The notes: generated from the letters alone by a model not told the origin. A stretch of 64,000 nucleotides of DNA from Cladopsammia gracilis (GCA_022457155.1 JAJGOT010000114.1:575001-639000), one strand, 5' to 3'. Shown: positions 1 through 11,022, counted from the stretch's first letter. Numbers and translations: made by a program.

Positions 1-2359
1 GAAATACCTTCTGCAGAAGGCACAACTGTATCATCGGAGGATGCCACGAGTGAAGTACCCTCTAAAGTACCCAGTACTGAATCTCCTTCTGAGACCGGTC
101 CAACCGAAATACCTGTTGGCACATTAGCCGCACTAACAGAGGATCCCTCTGATGTAGCTGCTCAAAAAAAAGTCACTACAACAACAGGAGTTTCTTCTAA
201 AGAAGCCACAACTGAATCGCCATCTGAAGAAGCCACGAGCGAATCACCATCTGAACACGCTACCAGTACATCACCATCTGAAGAAGCAACAAGTGAATCG
301 CCTTCTGAAGAAGCCACAAGTGATTCACCTTCTGAAGCCACAAGTGAATCACCATCTGAAGAAGCTACAAGTGAATCACCTTCTGAAGAAGTCACAACTG
401 AATCACCTTCTGAAGAAGTCACGAGTGAATCACCATCTGAAGAAGCTACAACTGAATCACCTTCTGAAGAAGCTACAAGTGAATCACCAACTGAAGAAGC
501 CACAACTGAATCACCATCTGAAGTAGCAAGAAGTGAATCACCATCTGAAGAAGCCACAAGTGAATCACCATCTGAAGAAGCTACAAGTGAATCACCTTCT
601 GAAGAAGCTACAAGTGAATCACCTTCTGAAGAAGCCACGAGTGAATCACCATCTGAAGGAGCTACAAGTGAATCACCATCTGAAGAAGCTACCAGTGAAT
701 CACCATCTGAAGACGCCACCACTAAATCACCACCTGAAGAAGCCACAAGTGAATCACCATCTGAACAAGCTACAAGTGAATCACCTTCTGAAAAAGCTAC
801 AAGTGAATCACCATCTGACGAAGCTACAAGTGAATCACCATCTGAAGAAGCCACAACTGAATCACCATCTGAAGAAGCCACAAGTGAATCACCTTCTGAA
901 GAAGTTACAAGTGAATCACCATCTGAAGAAGCCACAAGTGAATCACCATCTGAAGAAGCCACAACTGAATCACCATCTGAAGAAGCCACAACTGAATCAC
1001 CATCTGAAGAAGCCACAAGTGAATCACCATCTGAAGAAGCCACAACTGAATCACCATCTGAAGAAGCCACAACTGAATCACCTTCTGAAGAAGCCACAAG
1101 TGAATCACCTTCTGAAGAAGCCACAACTGAATCACCATCTGAAGAAGCCACAAGTGAATCACCTTCTGAAGAAGTTACAAGTGAATCACCATCTGAAGAA
1201 GCCACAAGTGAATCACCATCTGAAGAAGCCACAACTGAATCACCATCTGAAGAAGCCACAACTGAATCACCTTCTGAAGAAGCCACAACTGAATCACCAT
1301 CTGAAGAAGCCACAAGTGAATCACCTTCTGAAGAAGCCACAACTGAATCACCATCTGAAGAAGCCACAAGTGAATCACCTTCTGAAGAAGTTACAAGTGA
1401 ATCACCATCTGAAGAAGCCACAAGTGAATCACCATCTGAAGAAGCCACAACTGAATCACCATCTGAAGAAGCCACAACTGAATCACCTTCTGAAGAAGCC
1501 ACAACTGAATCACCATCTGAAGAAGCCACAAGTGAATCACCTTCTGAAGAAGCCACAACTGAATCACCTTCTGAAGAAGCCACAAGTGAATCACCATCTG
1601 AAGAAGCCACAAGTGAATCACCATCTGAAAAAGCCACAAGTGAATCACCATCTGAAGAATCTACCAGTGAATCACCATCTGAAGAAGCCACAAGTGAATC
1701 ACCTTCTGAAGAAGCCACAAGTGAATCACCTTCTGAAGAAGCCACAACTGAATCACCATCTGAAGTAGCAAGAAGTGAATCACCATCTGAAGAAGCCACA
1801 AGTGAATCACCATCTGAAGAAGCTACAAGTGAATCACCATCAGAAGAAGCAACAACTGAATCGCCATCTGAAGAAGCCACAAGTGAATCATCTGAAGAAG
1901 CCACAAGTGAATCACCTGAAGAAACCACAACTGAATCACCTTCTGAAGAAGCGACAACGATATCTCCTTCTGAGACCAGTACAACAGAGTTACCCGCTAT
2001 TACAGAGGTTCCTTCTGTTGCAGTTGGTCAGAAAAAAGACACTACAGTTTCACCGACTACTGCAACACAATCGGTACAAACAACAGCTCGTCCCGGTGAG
2101 ATAGATGAGACAACCACTCGTCGCGAAGTTGAGTCTACTACCGATTCTCCAGATGTGATTGATTACATATCTACCAAACAATCATCGACGTTTGTATCAA
2201 CGAGTGCTACCCCCACTGAAGATTCCACGACTCCTCCTACTCCAACGCCACCGCCAACACCACCTACGCCGACATCGACTACAGGACATTGTATTGACAA
2301 CGGCAATGGTATCGATAATTGCAACGAAACAGACGTTATTGGAAGATTACCCGGCAATG
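1..2359 (+). CDS. SPARC-like gene, visible exon 1: acidic repeat region and Pro/Thr linker
   Basis: Frame 1 is open from base 1 to the donor AATG|GTAAGA at 2360. The first about 65 codons are a degenerate Ser/Thr/Glu region. Positions about 210-1945 are the nine-residue repeat with consensus ESPSEEATS or ESPSEEATT. The rest is a Thr/Pro linker with runs such as TPTPPPTPPTPT, then a short segment with two cysteines (HCIDNGNGIDNCNET). The composition is strongly acidic and rich in Ser/Thr, suitable for O-glycosylation or phosphorylation (inference). The exon ends in phase 1. Confidence 0.85.
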
Positions 2360-5300
2360 GTAAGACATTTTCAGCGTTGATTTGCTGTGGTTTTCCATTC
2401 AGTCCTGTCGTAAATAACTCGTACATGATTTGATAGGCAACATGGTACAGAGCGCCGAGTAAAGAATTACACGGCGAGAGAACTTCACCTTTTTAACTGG
2501 TGAATACGCGAAGCGTTGAACGAGTTATAGCAGTGGAACAAAATTTGAGTCGATCGGTCGACAATTAACATTGAGCGTGCGATATGTAATGTTCACCTGC
2601 GTTACCCATGGGAACGACGTTGGAGGGAGAGGAGTTGGATGCATGTGTTGGGTGGGGGGTGGGGGTGGGGCGGAGAGAGGGGGAGGGGAGGGGAGGGTTC
2701 GAGCAGTTTGCATTCACTAGCTGGCTCATAAGAGCCTTTGATTGTGTAGCTGAATGCACAAATCTAATACCATTTCATTGACAGAAACGTGCGATCCCAT
2801 CTGTACGAAAGGAAAGATGTGCATTAAAGACGCGAATAATAAGTACATTTGTGACTGTCCCACCGTGTGTGAGGAGGAGAATGGCGATCCCCATTGCTCT
2901 GTGTTCCTGCAGGAATATGGAAACCTTTGCGAAGTACAACGGCATGCCTGCAGTATGCAGATCAACGTAGCCGTCAAGCATAAAGGAAAATGCCAAGGTT
3001 TGAATGGTTGCCTTAAATATGTATTGGTAATGAAGGGTGAGGTATATTCGCCCCGTAAGCGTTCAATTTTAAAACCACACCTATATACCATTTGAAAGCT
3101 TATAAAATGGAATAATAATTTTATTGACACGCTAAAAATTGGAGTCGACGCGACACCGATTCTTATAAACACGAACTACCCCCGCTATTATTTCACTTGA
3201 CGAAACTTCCAATGATCTCGTGTTATCGAGCAGACACTGATCTCCAAACTCGTGAGCGTGGAACAAAGAAAAAAACTCTTTGTCCCTGACAGAAATCGAG
3301 TCTACGATCGGCCATTTACAAGGTTCTATATGAAATGCGTCCTGCGTACTGCACTACATGTACTGCTTGGATCAGGGTCAAGCCCAAATCATACCGAGGA
3401 GAGAGAAGGAGGTCGGACACCTTATTGAGACTTATATAACGGAGTTACTGGTTAGCTTTCAGTTGAGGTTAGGGGTAGCAGTTTTACAGTTAAATTTAGG
3501 ACTAAGCAACCCGAGAAGCCAGGTGGTACAGTGGTACGGTAGGCTATGTAAGCCTAAGCCTAGCTGAGGTCACAGGTTCAATCCTGAGTGGGGATTTTAT
3601 ATTTTCCTTTTTACACTTAAAACATTATTGAAATTCTAAGTGTCGACATTACGTTATATAAGTCTCAACAAGGTGTCCGACGTCCTTCTCGACGGTATGA
3701 TTTAGGCACAACCTTGGATCAGCAATGTCGAAAGCGTTACGTGTGGTGATTAAAAAATATATATATATATATATGGTAAATTTTAAGCTTTACTGACATG
3801 AATGTTCACCATGTCACGAGTGTGGGACAACGCAAAAATCTGAGTCCCCGACAGGATTCCGTACACCGGTCGGATGATTCCGTACACCGGTCGGATGATT
3901 CTGTGCACCTGTCAGATGATTCCGTACACCGGTTGGATGATTCCGTACACCGGTCGGATGTAATGTTCATCATGTCACGAAGGTGGGACAAAGAAAAAAT
4001 CTGAGTCCCAGACAGGAATCAAACAAACGATTTGAACTTTGTTGACGATTTTCTATTCGTTTTGTTTTTTGTTTTAGCACTTAAACCTTCAAACTAGAGC
4101 GCATTTTGAACATTCCCGACACGGTTTCAGAAACGACCTATCAAAGAAGGAGCGATCGAAATTTCATGTTTGTGCGATGAATACCGAGCGTGATGAATCT
4201 GATATGCGGTTTCCTGGAGTGACGAGAAATAAGATATCCGTGCATGACACGTAGGGGCACGAGTTTTGTAATAACTGTCCGCGCAAAAACACTGTTAAGC
4301 GTTTTTGAGCCTCTCGCTATGTCAAACAGAAACCGTTTCCCTTAGCAACTACGCTTTGTGATTGGCTAAAAAATCTCGCCCCACTTTCTCGACCAATCAG
4401 AAGTAAAACCAAAACCAATCGTGACTTGCTCGCACGCGTTTTCCCGCGCTTGGCGCCGCCGACATGTAATTGCTTCGAGCTCTGATTGGTTCATTGGATT
4501 GTTTACGACTGCTGTGATTGGTCAGAGTAATTACTTTGGTTTTGGTTTTACGACACTCAATTGAAAACTGCTCTAGTAAGTTATGTACTACTACTTGTTG
4601 AATTCTGGTGTGTTCGAGGTAAAGAGAGTCTACTGTAGTACAAAAGTAGTGATAGAAAAGTACGAGTATGGGAAATAGATACACGTAGTTTGCTAAATAC
4701 TGTTTTTTTTTTTTTTTTGCAGATTATGCAGAAGGCCAGCAGATCTCAAAACTTGCGAACGAGTCTCTGGTTCCAGAGGACCAGTGTCTGGAAGATGAAA
4801 TTTTGCAGTTCGCAGAACGTTTCCTGGAATGGGCTCTTATTAACAAAGAAATTCATGAAAGCGAGGATCCGGATTCAGTTGATCTTCAGTCTGTAATAGA
4901 CCAAGCACGTGATATTGGACTGACACAAGAGGACAAAGCAGCTATTCTGAAGGTGAACAATTCAACTTGGCGTATTTATTCATTTTTCTAGCCGCGTCAA
5001 CTGTACAACCTTTGTAAAAGTTGTCCGTGAACGAGTTGAAACAATGCAGCGTATAACATTTCGTAAAACTGGTAAAATCATGTTTGTGCATCAAATTTTT
5101 GCAATCTGCTGCAAGACGAATAAGTCAGTTTTTCTCTCTACAGCTCTAGCAACTTCACTGTTTCATACATTCGCGGGTATCCTTCGGATAAAAAAATTCG
5201 TAAACGCGCCAGTTTCAACATGAATAACGACTGAGGATTGTTAAATTGTATTTATAGGGTATGTAGATTTAAAGGATTTTCGTGAAATTTGGCCAAAACA

Positions 5301-8300
5301 TTTCTGGGATACTGACAAACAAAACTGTCAGGACATTTTCAATTTATATTTAAGTAATGATCCGCATAAGAAGGAAAGGGCTAACGGCAATGCACGATGG
5401 AGTGTCAACTTTTTTTCATTGTTACAACTAGTGATTTCATTGGCATAGACTCTAAGATCGCTAAAAAGTTAGGTGCATTTTATTTGATTTTTTAAAGGTT
5501 TCATGTAATTTAACAACCAATCGCAAAACATGCCAAATCTTAAAGAAATTGTATTTGGGGAACTTCATCAAAGCAGCAAAATTATTAGCTATTGTCTTCT
5601 GCTATTCTAATTGGCCATTTCCGAGTTGCTTTTTGTCTCGTTATCAAAGCGAGGCTTGGTGCACAACCTTTCATATGAAAATTAGTTTTCATTCACATGT
5701 AAATAAAACTAATTTTCACATGAAAGGTTGTGCACCAAGCCTCACTCTGATAACGAGACAAAAAGTAACTCGGAAATGGCCTATTGTTTAAGCACGAACA
5801 TTTCCTAAAATTTATCTGACGCAGATGGATATTCTTTATTTTTATACTGAAATATAATTATAAACCATTAGCTCCTTCCCTATTCTTGAAATCAAAGATA
5901 TTCTATGCGGGAAAGAGCCAATACCGCAGAACAATGAAGTTTGCTATCGTTCTTATGTGGAGCATTACTTAACATCTCAAATTTACTTGTTTTAAATCAC
6001 CCATATGAGTACCAAGACAAGTTGAACGAAGATTGCACAGTTTACAATGCTGTGTACAATGCCTAGTAGTTTTCATTTGAATGGTTTATCATCTACAGAT
6101 TCAAACCTTCAAACCACTTTGTATGGCAAAATAAACAGCACACTAGCATAGTACTGCTTTTATTGGAAAAGCAGCACTCAGGATTTCATCCACAGACCCA
6201 AATGCGAGAGCAATCTTGTACAATAAAATGAACTGTAACAGAGAAAAGATCTGCTCAATAGCATTAACTTGAATGGTTACACTTCTAGGAAGTGTCAACC
6301 ATACAATAAAAACGTAAGAACCACCTTGCACACCACCATAGGAAACTACTGTCTGCACTTTACGTTTTCATCAAACGTCACAATCGCATAACATGAAGGA
6401 ACTCCAGGAGAGCGAAAATCAACATCGAAGCCGACAACTTGCAAAGCAACGCTGACAAGTGTTTGTGAGACCAGTTGCGGATGAAATTGCACGTGTAACC
6501 CCCTCTCTTCGCAACTTGCCTGGCAAAGAAGAATTGTGTTGCGAGTTGCAGAAAAAGTTGAACCATTGATAATTATTTTTTTTGTTATCGTTTTTCGGCC
6601 TTGACCGTGTACAACCACAATAGATGTTGACATTTTGTTCAAGCAACTGACCAATAGAAATGGTGCTATTAAGTTATTCAGTCAAGCGTGTGATTAAAAA
6701 TGTGCACGGTCAAGTACGGTTCAACATAAATTATAGCTCCTTTGTTATCGCCACTAAAGTCTCCAAGGTTTCATAACCAGTCCCTCGATTAACTATGGTG
6801 AAAACTTCTCTACTTTTCGCAACGTTGCCAGGCAAGTTGCAAGCGTGCAGCATGTAATCTTCATCTTGTCTCGCAATGCTCTCGTCAGCGTTGCGATGCA
6901 ATTTGCAAGGAAACAATCGCCTCGTGCAGCAACACCTTAAGTAACAATGCGTGTAAGAACTAGGCAATCCTCTATTGTTCTGCGGCATTTCGCTTTCCCC
7001 ACATACGATTGTTTAGATTTTCTTACCGAGAATGCATCAACCTATGGACAACACGTTTTTGAAATAAAATGTACTGAAACTTTATTTTAAAGCGATATTT
7101 CTTTTGTGTTACAAGATTTTATCCAATCACGAGACTCCAAAACAATGGCCAAGAAAGGCTTCTAATTTTCCATGTTTCCCACATAGAAATTTTGCTGCAT
7201 TAAAACTCAGAATAGTTTTCACTAAAAGGGAATCAATAAGTAAACTAGAGAGAAATAAATGCGCTACCTGATGAAGTGATAGCAGATTTTCATGTTTTAG
7301 CCAATGAGGTGGACCGTTTCAACAATAACACCATTAACACCTTTCTGCATTCCTTGCCGTTGGGTTGCCTAGTTCTTACTTCGACCATTACTTAAGTGTT
7401 AAAATGCAGCCACTAGGTTCTGACGTGTTTATCTTCGTCTTAGTTTCAATTTGATGACATGGATCGCAACGGGGATAATGTTCTCGAAAAATCAGAAGTG
7501 AATGGCATCGTGACGCATGTTCCACACGAGGAATGCTTGTTTGGTTTTATGATTTCAAGTGACGTCGATAAAAATGACAAGCTCAGCAGAGATGAGTGGA
7601 ATGCGGCCTTTGTGCATGTCGGTGAGTATCATAAACCCTTTTACTTCCAAAAGTGGCCAACTTCAACTGGAAAAATACCAAATTTCTATAAAATACTTAT
7701 AAAGAAACAATACCAGTGAAAAGTGTGGAGGCGCGGTGGTCTAGTGGTTAGCACGACGGACTTTCAACTTGAGAGTCACCTCCGTGGTTCGAGCCTGGTC
7801 TCTGCCGTCACATTGTCTCTCTCCACCCAGGTGCATAAATGGGTACCGGCGACAAAATACTGGGGGGTAACATTGCGATGGCGGACTACCTCCCGTAAGC
7901 GACCACCCAAAATGCAAACTAAGGTGGTCGCTTACGGGTGGTGGTCGCCCATGGAGGTTCAACTGTATATTATTGTAATTAATTGCATAAAAACTCAAAA
8001 TCTCGAATTAACGTTAGTGTTTTGGCTGTCTGCACATATGCCCACCTTAGGTTACTCTGTAAGATTTCGTACAAAGACACAAAAGTTACAACTGCATTAC
8101 ACGACGCAGGGTTTGACTTTGGGAATGAAAGAGTGATCGAAACAATTGGCCTATTTTTCAAGTTTTTCCCTTGTGCGTTGGAAAATCGTTTATGATTATG
8201 GCTTGTTCTCTACTTCGAAGAATCACTTCGTATGTTCCTCTCAATACTGTAAGGGCATTTTGTGTAAGAGTAAAGGTACTTAGTCAAATACTTAACCATT

Positions 8301-9100
8301 TAACTCCCAAGAGCGCCAAATGTCAAAATTCAAGAAAAATCCCAAATTTCATTTTGCAAGATATTGGAAAACAAATGGTACCATGCCAAAGAACTGCTGA
8401 AGAGGTTTCATTTGAATGGTCACACCAGAGGATTTCGTTCACAGACTCAAAAGTTAAAACTACACTACATGTCTCCATAATTGACTCTGGGAGTGAAAGG
8501 GACAACAGAGATTTGATCAAAAAGAGCAATGTCCCTGTAACATTGTCCATTCAAAGGGACACTGTTCCTGCTGAAATACGGTTATTCAATTAAGTTGTAT
8601 ATTTGGTGGCATTTGGCGATATAACATAGAAAAAAATGGAGACCTTTTGTCATTTCGGCGGGACAGCGTCCCTTTAACCCTTTCACTCCCACTGAAAAGT
8701 GACAAACATAAAATTTCAAGAAAACTCCCAAATTTCAATTGTAAAATATTGAAAAACAAATGGTACCATGTAAAAGTACAGCTGAAGAGGTTTCATTTAA
8801 ATGGTCACACCATAGGATTTCATCCACAGACTCAAAAGTTAGAACAAATGGTACCATGGAAAAGTACAGCTGAAGAGGTTTCATTTAAATGGTCACACCA
8901 TAGGATTTTGCTGACAGACTCAAAAGTTAGAACTACAGTACAGGTCTCCATAATTGACTCTGGAAGTGAATTAGGGTAAAACCACATTAACTTATAGTTG
9001 TGCTCCAAAATCGATACGATGGTTAACTCGTTTTCTAACTTATACTTTTTTTGTTTCAGATAACATAGTTGAGGATGAGGATGTAGTAGACGAGCCATAG
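1..9100 (+). CDS. SPARC/osteonectin-like secreted calcium-binding protein with giant Ser/Glu repeat region (5' end missing)
   Basis: Joined exons 1-2359, 2785-2997, 4723-4952, 7444-7621 and 9060-9100 give 1006 residues in one frame. Intron phases are 1, 1, 0 and 1, all with GT donors and AG acceptors. Order: a long acidic Ser/Glu/Thr/Pro region, a Pro/Thr linker, a follistatin-Kazal module with ten cysteines, a helical segment beginning QCLEDEILQF like the start of SPARC EC domains, a paired EF-hand, and an acidic tail ending DEDVVDEP. This FS-EC order defines the SPARC, hevin and FSTL1 group. A long acidic N-terminal region before FS-EC is hevin-like, although the repeat itself is unlike vertebrate hevin. 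SPARC-family proteins bind calcium and collagen outside the cell; a role in coral matrix or skeleton is inference. The start codon and signal peptide lie upstream of the window. A poly(A) signal is at 9216. The domain call is firm; exact subfamily is uncertain. Confidence 0.85.
210..1945 (+). repeat. 27-bp coding tandem repeat (ESPSEEATS), about 64 units
   Basis: The 27-base unit, nine codons, is repeated head to tail for about 1.74 kb. Most variation is at the third base of the Pro codon (CCA/CCT), the Ala codon, and Ser versus Thr at the last residue. A few units are shortened: one lacks two Glu codons near 334, and two units near 1887 and 1911 lack Pro or Ser codons. All length changes are multiples of three, so the frame is kept. 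Higher-order blocks recur, for example a block containing GTTACA near 903, 1173 and 1389, indicating amplification of multi-unit segments. Confidence 0.95.
2785..2997 (+). CDS. SPARC-like gene exon 2: follistatin-Kazal domain
   Basis: Acceptor TTGACAG precedes 2785 and donor CAAG|GTTTGA follows 2997. The exon encodes about 71 residues from ETCDPICTKGKMC through a Kazal core with CSVFLQEYGNLCEVQRHAC and ending HKGKCQ. The cysteine spacing matches follistatin-like domains: an EGF-like hairpin followed by Kazal. It joins exon 1 in phase 1, forming a Glu codon across the junction. Confidence 0.9.
3369..3717 (+). mobile_element. Foldback MITE with tRNA-like internal sequence (SPARC-like gene intron)
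   Basis: Arms 3369-3446 and 3649-3717 are imperfect inverted repeats, sharing for example GTCGGACACCTT and GAGACTTATATAACG in opposite orientation. Between them, about 3513-3600 carries a Pol III-like A box (TGGTACAGTGGTACG) and B box (GGTTCAATCC at 3575-3584). It may be a tRNA-derived SINE inside a foldback element or a tRNA-like module within a MITE. It lies in the 1.7-kb intron between exons 2 and 3. Confidence 0.55.
3798..4020 (+). repeat. 21-bp tandem repeat (5 units) flanked by 58-bp direct repeats
   Basis: Five units of about 21 bases (GATTCCGTACACCGGTCGGAT and variants) run from 3855 to about 3960. A unit containing CATGTCACGAGTGTGGGACA before the array (3798-3856) recurs after it (3961-4018). 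A related fragment with TTTGTCCCTGACAG is near 3279. No coding potential is claimed. Confidence 0.7.
4346..4573 (+). mobile_element. CCAAT-rich TA-flanked MITE, 5'-truncated copy
   Basis: About 230 bases match the 3' part of the elements at 19327 and 19845: GTGATTGGCTAA, a Thr/Lys-free AT/GC mosaic with GGCGCCGCCGACATG, and the terminal CAATTGAAAACTGCTC followed by TA. The left end does not match. It lies in the intron before SPARC-like exon 3. Confidence 0.7.
4723..4952 (+). CDS. SPARC-like gene exon 3: helical part of the EC domain
   Basis: A strong polypyrimidine tract and CAG precede 4723; donor AAG|GTGAAC follows 4952. The product contains EDQCLEDEILQFAERFLEW, matching the C-L-x-x-E-[IL]-x-x-F start of SPARC EC domains, then an amphipathic helical stretch to QEDKAAILK. 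Phase 1 in, phase 0 out. Confidence 0.85.
5613..5788. mobile_element. Foldback MITE, near-perfect hairpin
   Basis: Two arms of about 75 bases are inverted copies: TGGCCATTTCCGAGTTGC at the left and its complement ending GGAAATGGCC at the right, separated by a short loop. Within the 2.5-kb intron between exons 3 and 4. No coding content. Confidence 0.75.
5789..7443. other. Intron remainder with no recognised gene
   Basis: AT-rich intron of the SPARC-like gene. Around 6112-6280 there is a weak match to the core of the piggyBac-like MITE family (AGGATTTCATCCACAGAC). Short reading frames at 6346-6654 and 6731-6988 on the minus strand show no domain signature and are not called. Confidence 0.5.
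7444..7621 (+). CDS. SPARC-like gene exon 4: EF-hand pair
   Basis: Acceptor CGTCTTAG precedes 7444 and donor G|GTGAGT follows 7621. The first EF loop is DRNGDNVLEKSE and the second is DVDKNDKLSRDE followed by W. Acidic residues sit at positions 1, 5 and 12 of loop one, and at 1, 3 (with N5) and 12 of loop two. The spacing and the EEC cysteine before the second loop are as in SPARC EC domains. Calcium binding is predicted from intact ligands. Confidence 0.9.
7723..7885 (+). mobile_element. tRNA-derived SINE
   Basis: The head has a Pol III A box (TGGTCTAGTGGTTAG) and B box (GGTTCGAGCCTGG), then a body with ACATTGTCTCTCTCCACCCA and a tail resembling GGGGTAACATTGCGATGG. The same family recurs at 60683, where the A box is deleted and the body expanded. 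Downstream, at 7880-7955, a separate short inverted repeat with GTAAGCGACCACCC follows. Confidence 0.8.
8292..8503 (+). mobile_element. piggyBac-like MITE (TTAA ... CTCCCA family), copy 1
   Basis: Terminal inverted repeats TTAACCATTTAACTCCCA and TGGGAGTGAAAGG. The core contains GAAAACAAATGGTACCATG and CAGACTCAAAAGTT, shared with copies at 8674, 9902 and 10807. Ends starting CCC-TTT next to TTAA suggest the piggyBac superfamily; no transposase is present. Confidence 0.7.
8674..8979 (+). mobile_element. piggyBac-like MITE copy 2 with internal duplication
   Basis: Begins TTAACCCTTTCACTCCCA and ends near GACTCTGGAAGTGAA. An internal 88-base segment containing ATGGTCACACCATAGGATTT is present twice in tandem (about 8758-8845 and 8846-8935). 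It lies in the last intron of the SPARC-like gene. Confidence 0.7.
9060..9100 (+). CDS. SPARC-like gene terminal exon: acidic tail and stop
   Basis: The acceptor TTTGTTTCAG precedes 9060. The phase-1 junction makes Asp, then the exon encodes NIVEDEDVVDEP and a TAG stop at 9098-9100. A short acidic C-terminal tail is plausible for a secreted calcium-binding protein. The phase fit with exon 4 is the main support for so short an exon. Confidence 0.75.
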
Positions 9101-9215
9101 ACTCGTTATCATTTGAATTGTTCCCCGTGATTCATCACTGTGTTGTCACCGTAGACAGTTTATACCAGTAAACAGGAAGAGAGATTGCGACGGCGCAAGT
9201 CTGTATATTTAACTC

Positions 9216-9221
9216 AATAAA
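9216..9221 (+). terminator. poly(A) signal AATAAA of the SPARC-like gene
   Basis: AATAAA lies 116 bases after the TAG stop, giving a short 3' UTR in ordinary AT-rich sequence. Confidence 0.6.
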
Positions 9222-9419
9222 CACTTATATAGTTAGAAAATTAGGTTCTTTTTTCTGACGATGTCTAGCATCTCTAAATTATGTGCAAAACAGCTGCTTT
9301 CATTGTTTGTTAAAAGACACTGTTTCGGAAGTTCTTGACCAGCATAGAATGTAATTGAAATAAGAGTAAACCTTAATGTTCTCCAGATGATGCGTGACAC
9401 TTGTTTAAAATAAAATGTG

Positions 9420-9466
9420 TTAAAAACGTGACAATTTTTTTTTTCACGTTTTTAACACATATTATA
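9420..9466. repeat. Small perfect palindrome
   Basis: TGTTAAAAACGTGACA and its complement flank a T-run loop, just downstream of the SPARC-like gene's poly(A) signal. The stem is about 18 bp. It could be a degenerate foldback or a structured 3' end; no function is claimed. Confidence 0.6.
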
Positions 9467-9901
9467 GAATGTAATTACAGTCGGATCTCCTTCAAACAGA
9501 TACCACATCACATACCCAAGTGTCCGTATTATAGAGATAGCTATAGAGATTGTATGAATTTAGTGTCTTCGGGACCAACAGAACTGTCCATAATAGGAGG
9601 TGTCCTTAAGGCGATGTTCGACCGTATTCGAATTAAAAACTACATGTTTACCTTACATGAAAATTCCGTACCTACAATCTTGGACAATGTCAGCGCGCTT
9701 TCCTTATTCCGCTTTTACAATGTTGGAATTTAAAACATTCATTTTGGCTGTATGGTGATAAGAACAACGTTTTCAACATTGAAAAGGTACACATGACGAA
9801 ATCTCATAGACTGTGGTTTTTCCTATCTTTAAGTTATGAGTTTTTAATGGATCGCCGGATTTGCTTTTTGCTTATCACGCGAGGCAAGTGACATGATTTG
9901 T

Positions 9902-10454
9902 TTAAACCTTTAACTCCCAAATTTCATTTTGTAAAATATTGAAAACAAATGGTACCATGCAAGCGTACTGCCAGAGGTTTCATTTGAATGGTCACAACAT
10001 AGGACTTTGTCCACAGACTCAAAAGTTAGAACTATAGTCGATAGGCGGCGGAGCAGGAGGGTAGAGCCCCTCCCCCCACCCTCCCCCGCCCCCAAACGAA
10101 AATTAGGTCCCCCCACCCCACGTTTCGGTGCCGAAAATATCGCTAGCGCAGCATAAAATTAGTTTGGCAAAATATTCAGTCTCGTGATCTTTTCACAAAT
10201 CGTTCGTCAGGATCGCTCTTCGCGAAACAATATTTAGGACTTTTTTAACAGCTCCGGCCTGTGTTCGAGAAGCAAATAAATCACACACTGTTAAGATTGC
10301 CAAGAGGTTTGCTTGTGCCAACGAACTACGCAAAGGACATTTTGGGAAATTTGACTAGGGGTATGCACTACCACCCCCACGTTTCAAAACGCTCCGCTGC
10401 CTCTGTACACTACATGTCTCAGCCCATTATTGACTCTGGAAGTGAAAAGGTTAA
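9902..10454 (+). mobile_element. piggyBac-like MITE copy 3, split by a second MITE
   Basis: The left part runs from TTAAACCTTTAACTCCCA to AAAAGTTAGAACTATA. The right part resumes with TACACTACATGTCTC and ends GAAAAGGTTAA. The intervening about 360 bases (10043-10402) begin AGGCGGCGGAG and end CTCCGCTGCCT. They match the element at 63178-63352, so a second element is nested in the first. Confidence 0.7.
10043..10402. mobile_element. AGGCGGCGGAG-ended MITE nested in copy 3
   Basis: Inverted ends AGGCGGCGGAG and CTCCGCTGCCT. The shared interior includes AAGAGGTTTGCTTGTGCCAA and GTTTCAAAACGCTCCG, seen again near 63220-63345. It includes a C-rich stretch at 10066-10110. No coding content. Confidence 0.6.
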
Positions 10455-10806
10455 AAACTTAGTGGTACAAAGACCATGTTTGCCATATACAGCCCTGGAA
10501 AAGATATACAGGTATACGAACAAGCTGCCATTCTTCTTCATATCTAACAACAAAAAGCGCTAGCCCTTTATATTGTAAAGGAATCATGTTCGCTTGTCTC
10601 TAGGCGTTTAACTTAGCAATTTACTTTTCTAATTAGCCATCACACCTCTGTCGATAGATTCTCAAGGTTGCATTTCCTCCTAAGTATACAAGGCTGTAAT
10701 GAAGTAGAAATTTTACAAAATGAAAAGTTCCATCAAAGGAAATAGGGCTCGGGTTGTTCAAACACGATTAAGCAAACCCAGGATTAGCAGCCACTTTGAA
10801 ACCAGT

Positions 10807-11022
10807 TTACCCTTTAACTCACAAGAGTGCAAAAAATCGAAAATTCAAGAAAAATCCTAAATTTTATCAGTTGTAAAATATTGAAAAACAAATGGTACCA
10901 TGGAAAAGTACTGCTAAAGAGGTTTCATTTGAATGGTCACACCATAGGATTCCGTCCACAGACCCAAAAGCTAGAACTACACTACATGTCTCCATAATTG
11001 ACTCTGGGAGTGAAAGGGTTAA
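10807..11022 (+). mobile_element. piggyBac-like MITE copy 4
   Basis: Starts TTACCCTTTAACTCACA and ends CTGGGAGTGAAAGGGTTAA, with the full shared core. The intact right TTAA makes this a good reference copy for the family. Confidence 0.75.

Noticed and set aside
162..1928. 588-residue minus-strand open frame and long plus-strand second-frame frames through the Ser/Glu repeat
   Set aside because: The 27-base unit is a multiple of three without stops in several frames, so all repeat the same way. Only plus frame 1 connects through matching splice phases to the follistatin exon.
7723..8136. 137-residue plus-strand frame
   Set aside because: It begins in the tRNA-derived SINE and continues into a separate inverted repeat; no domain.
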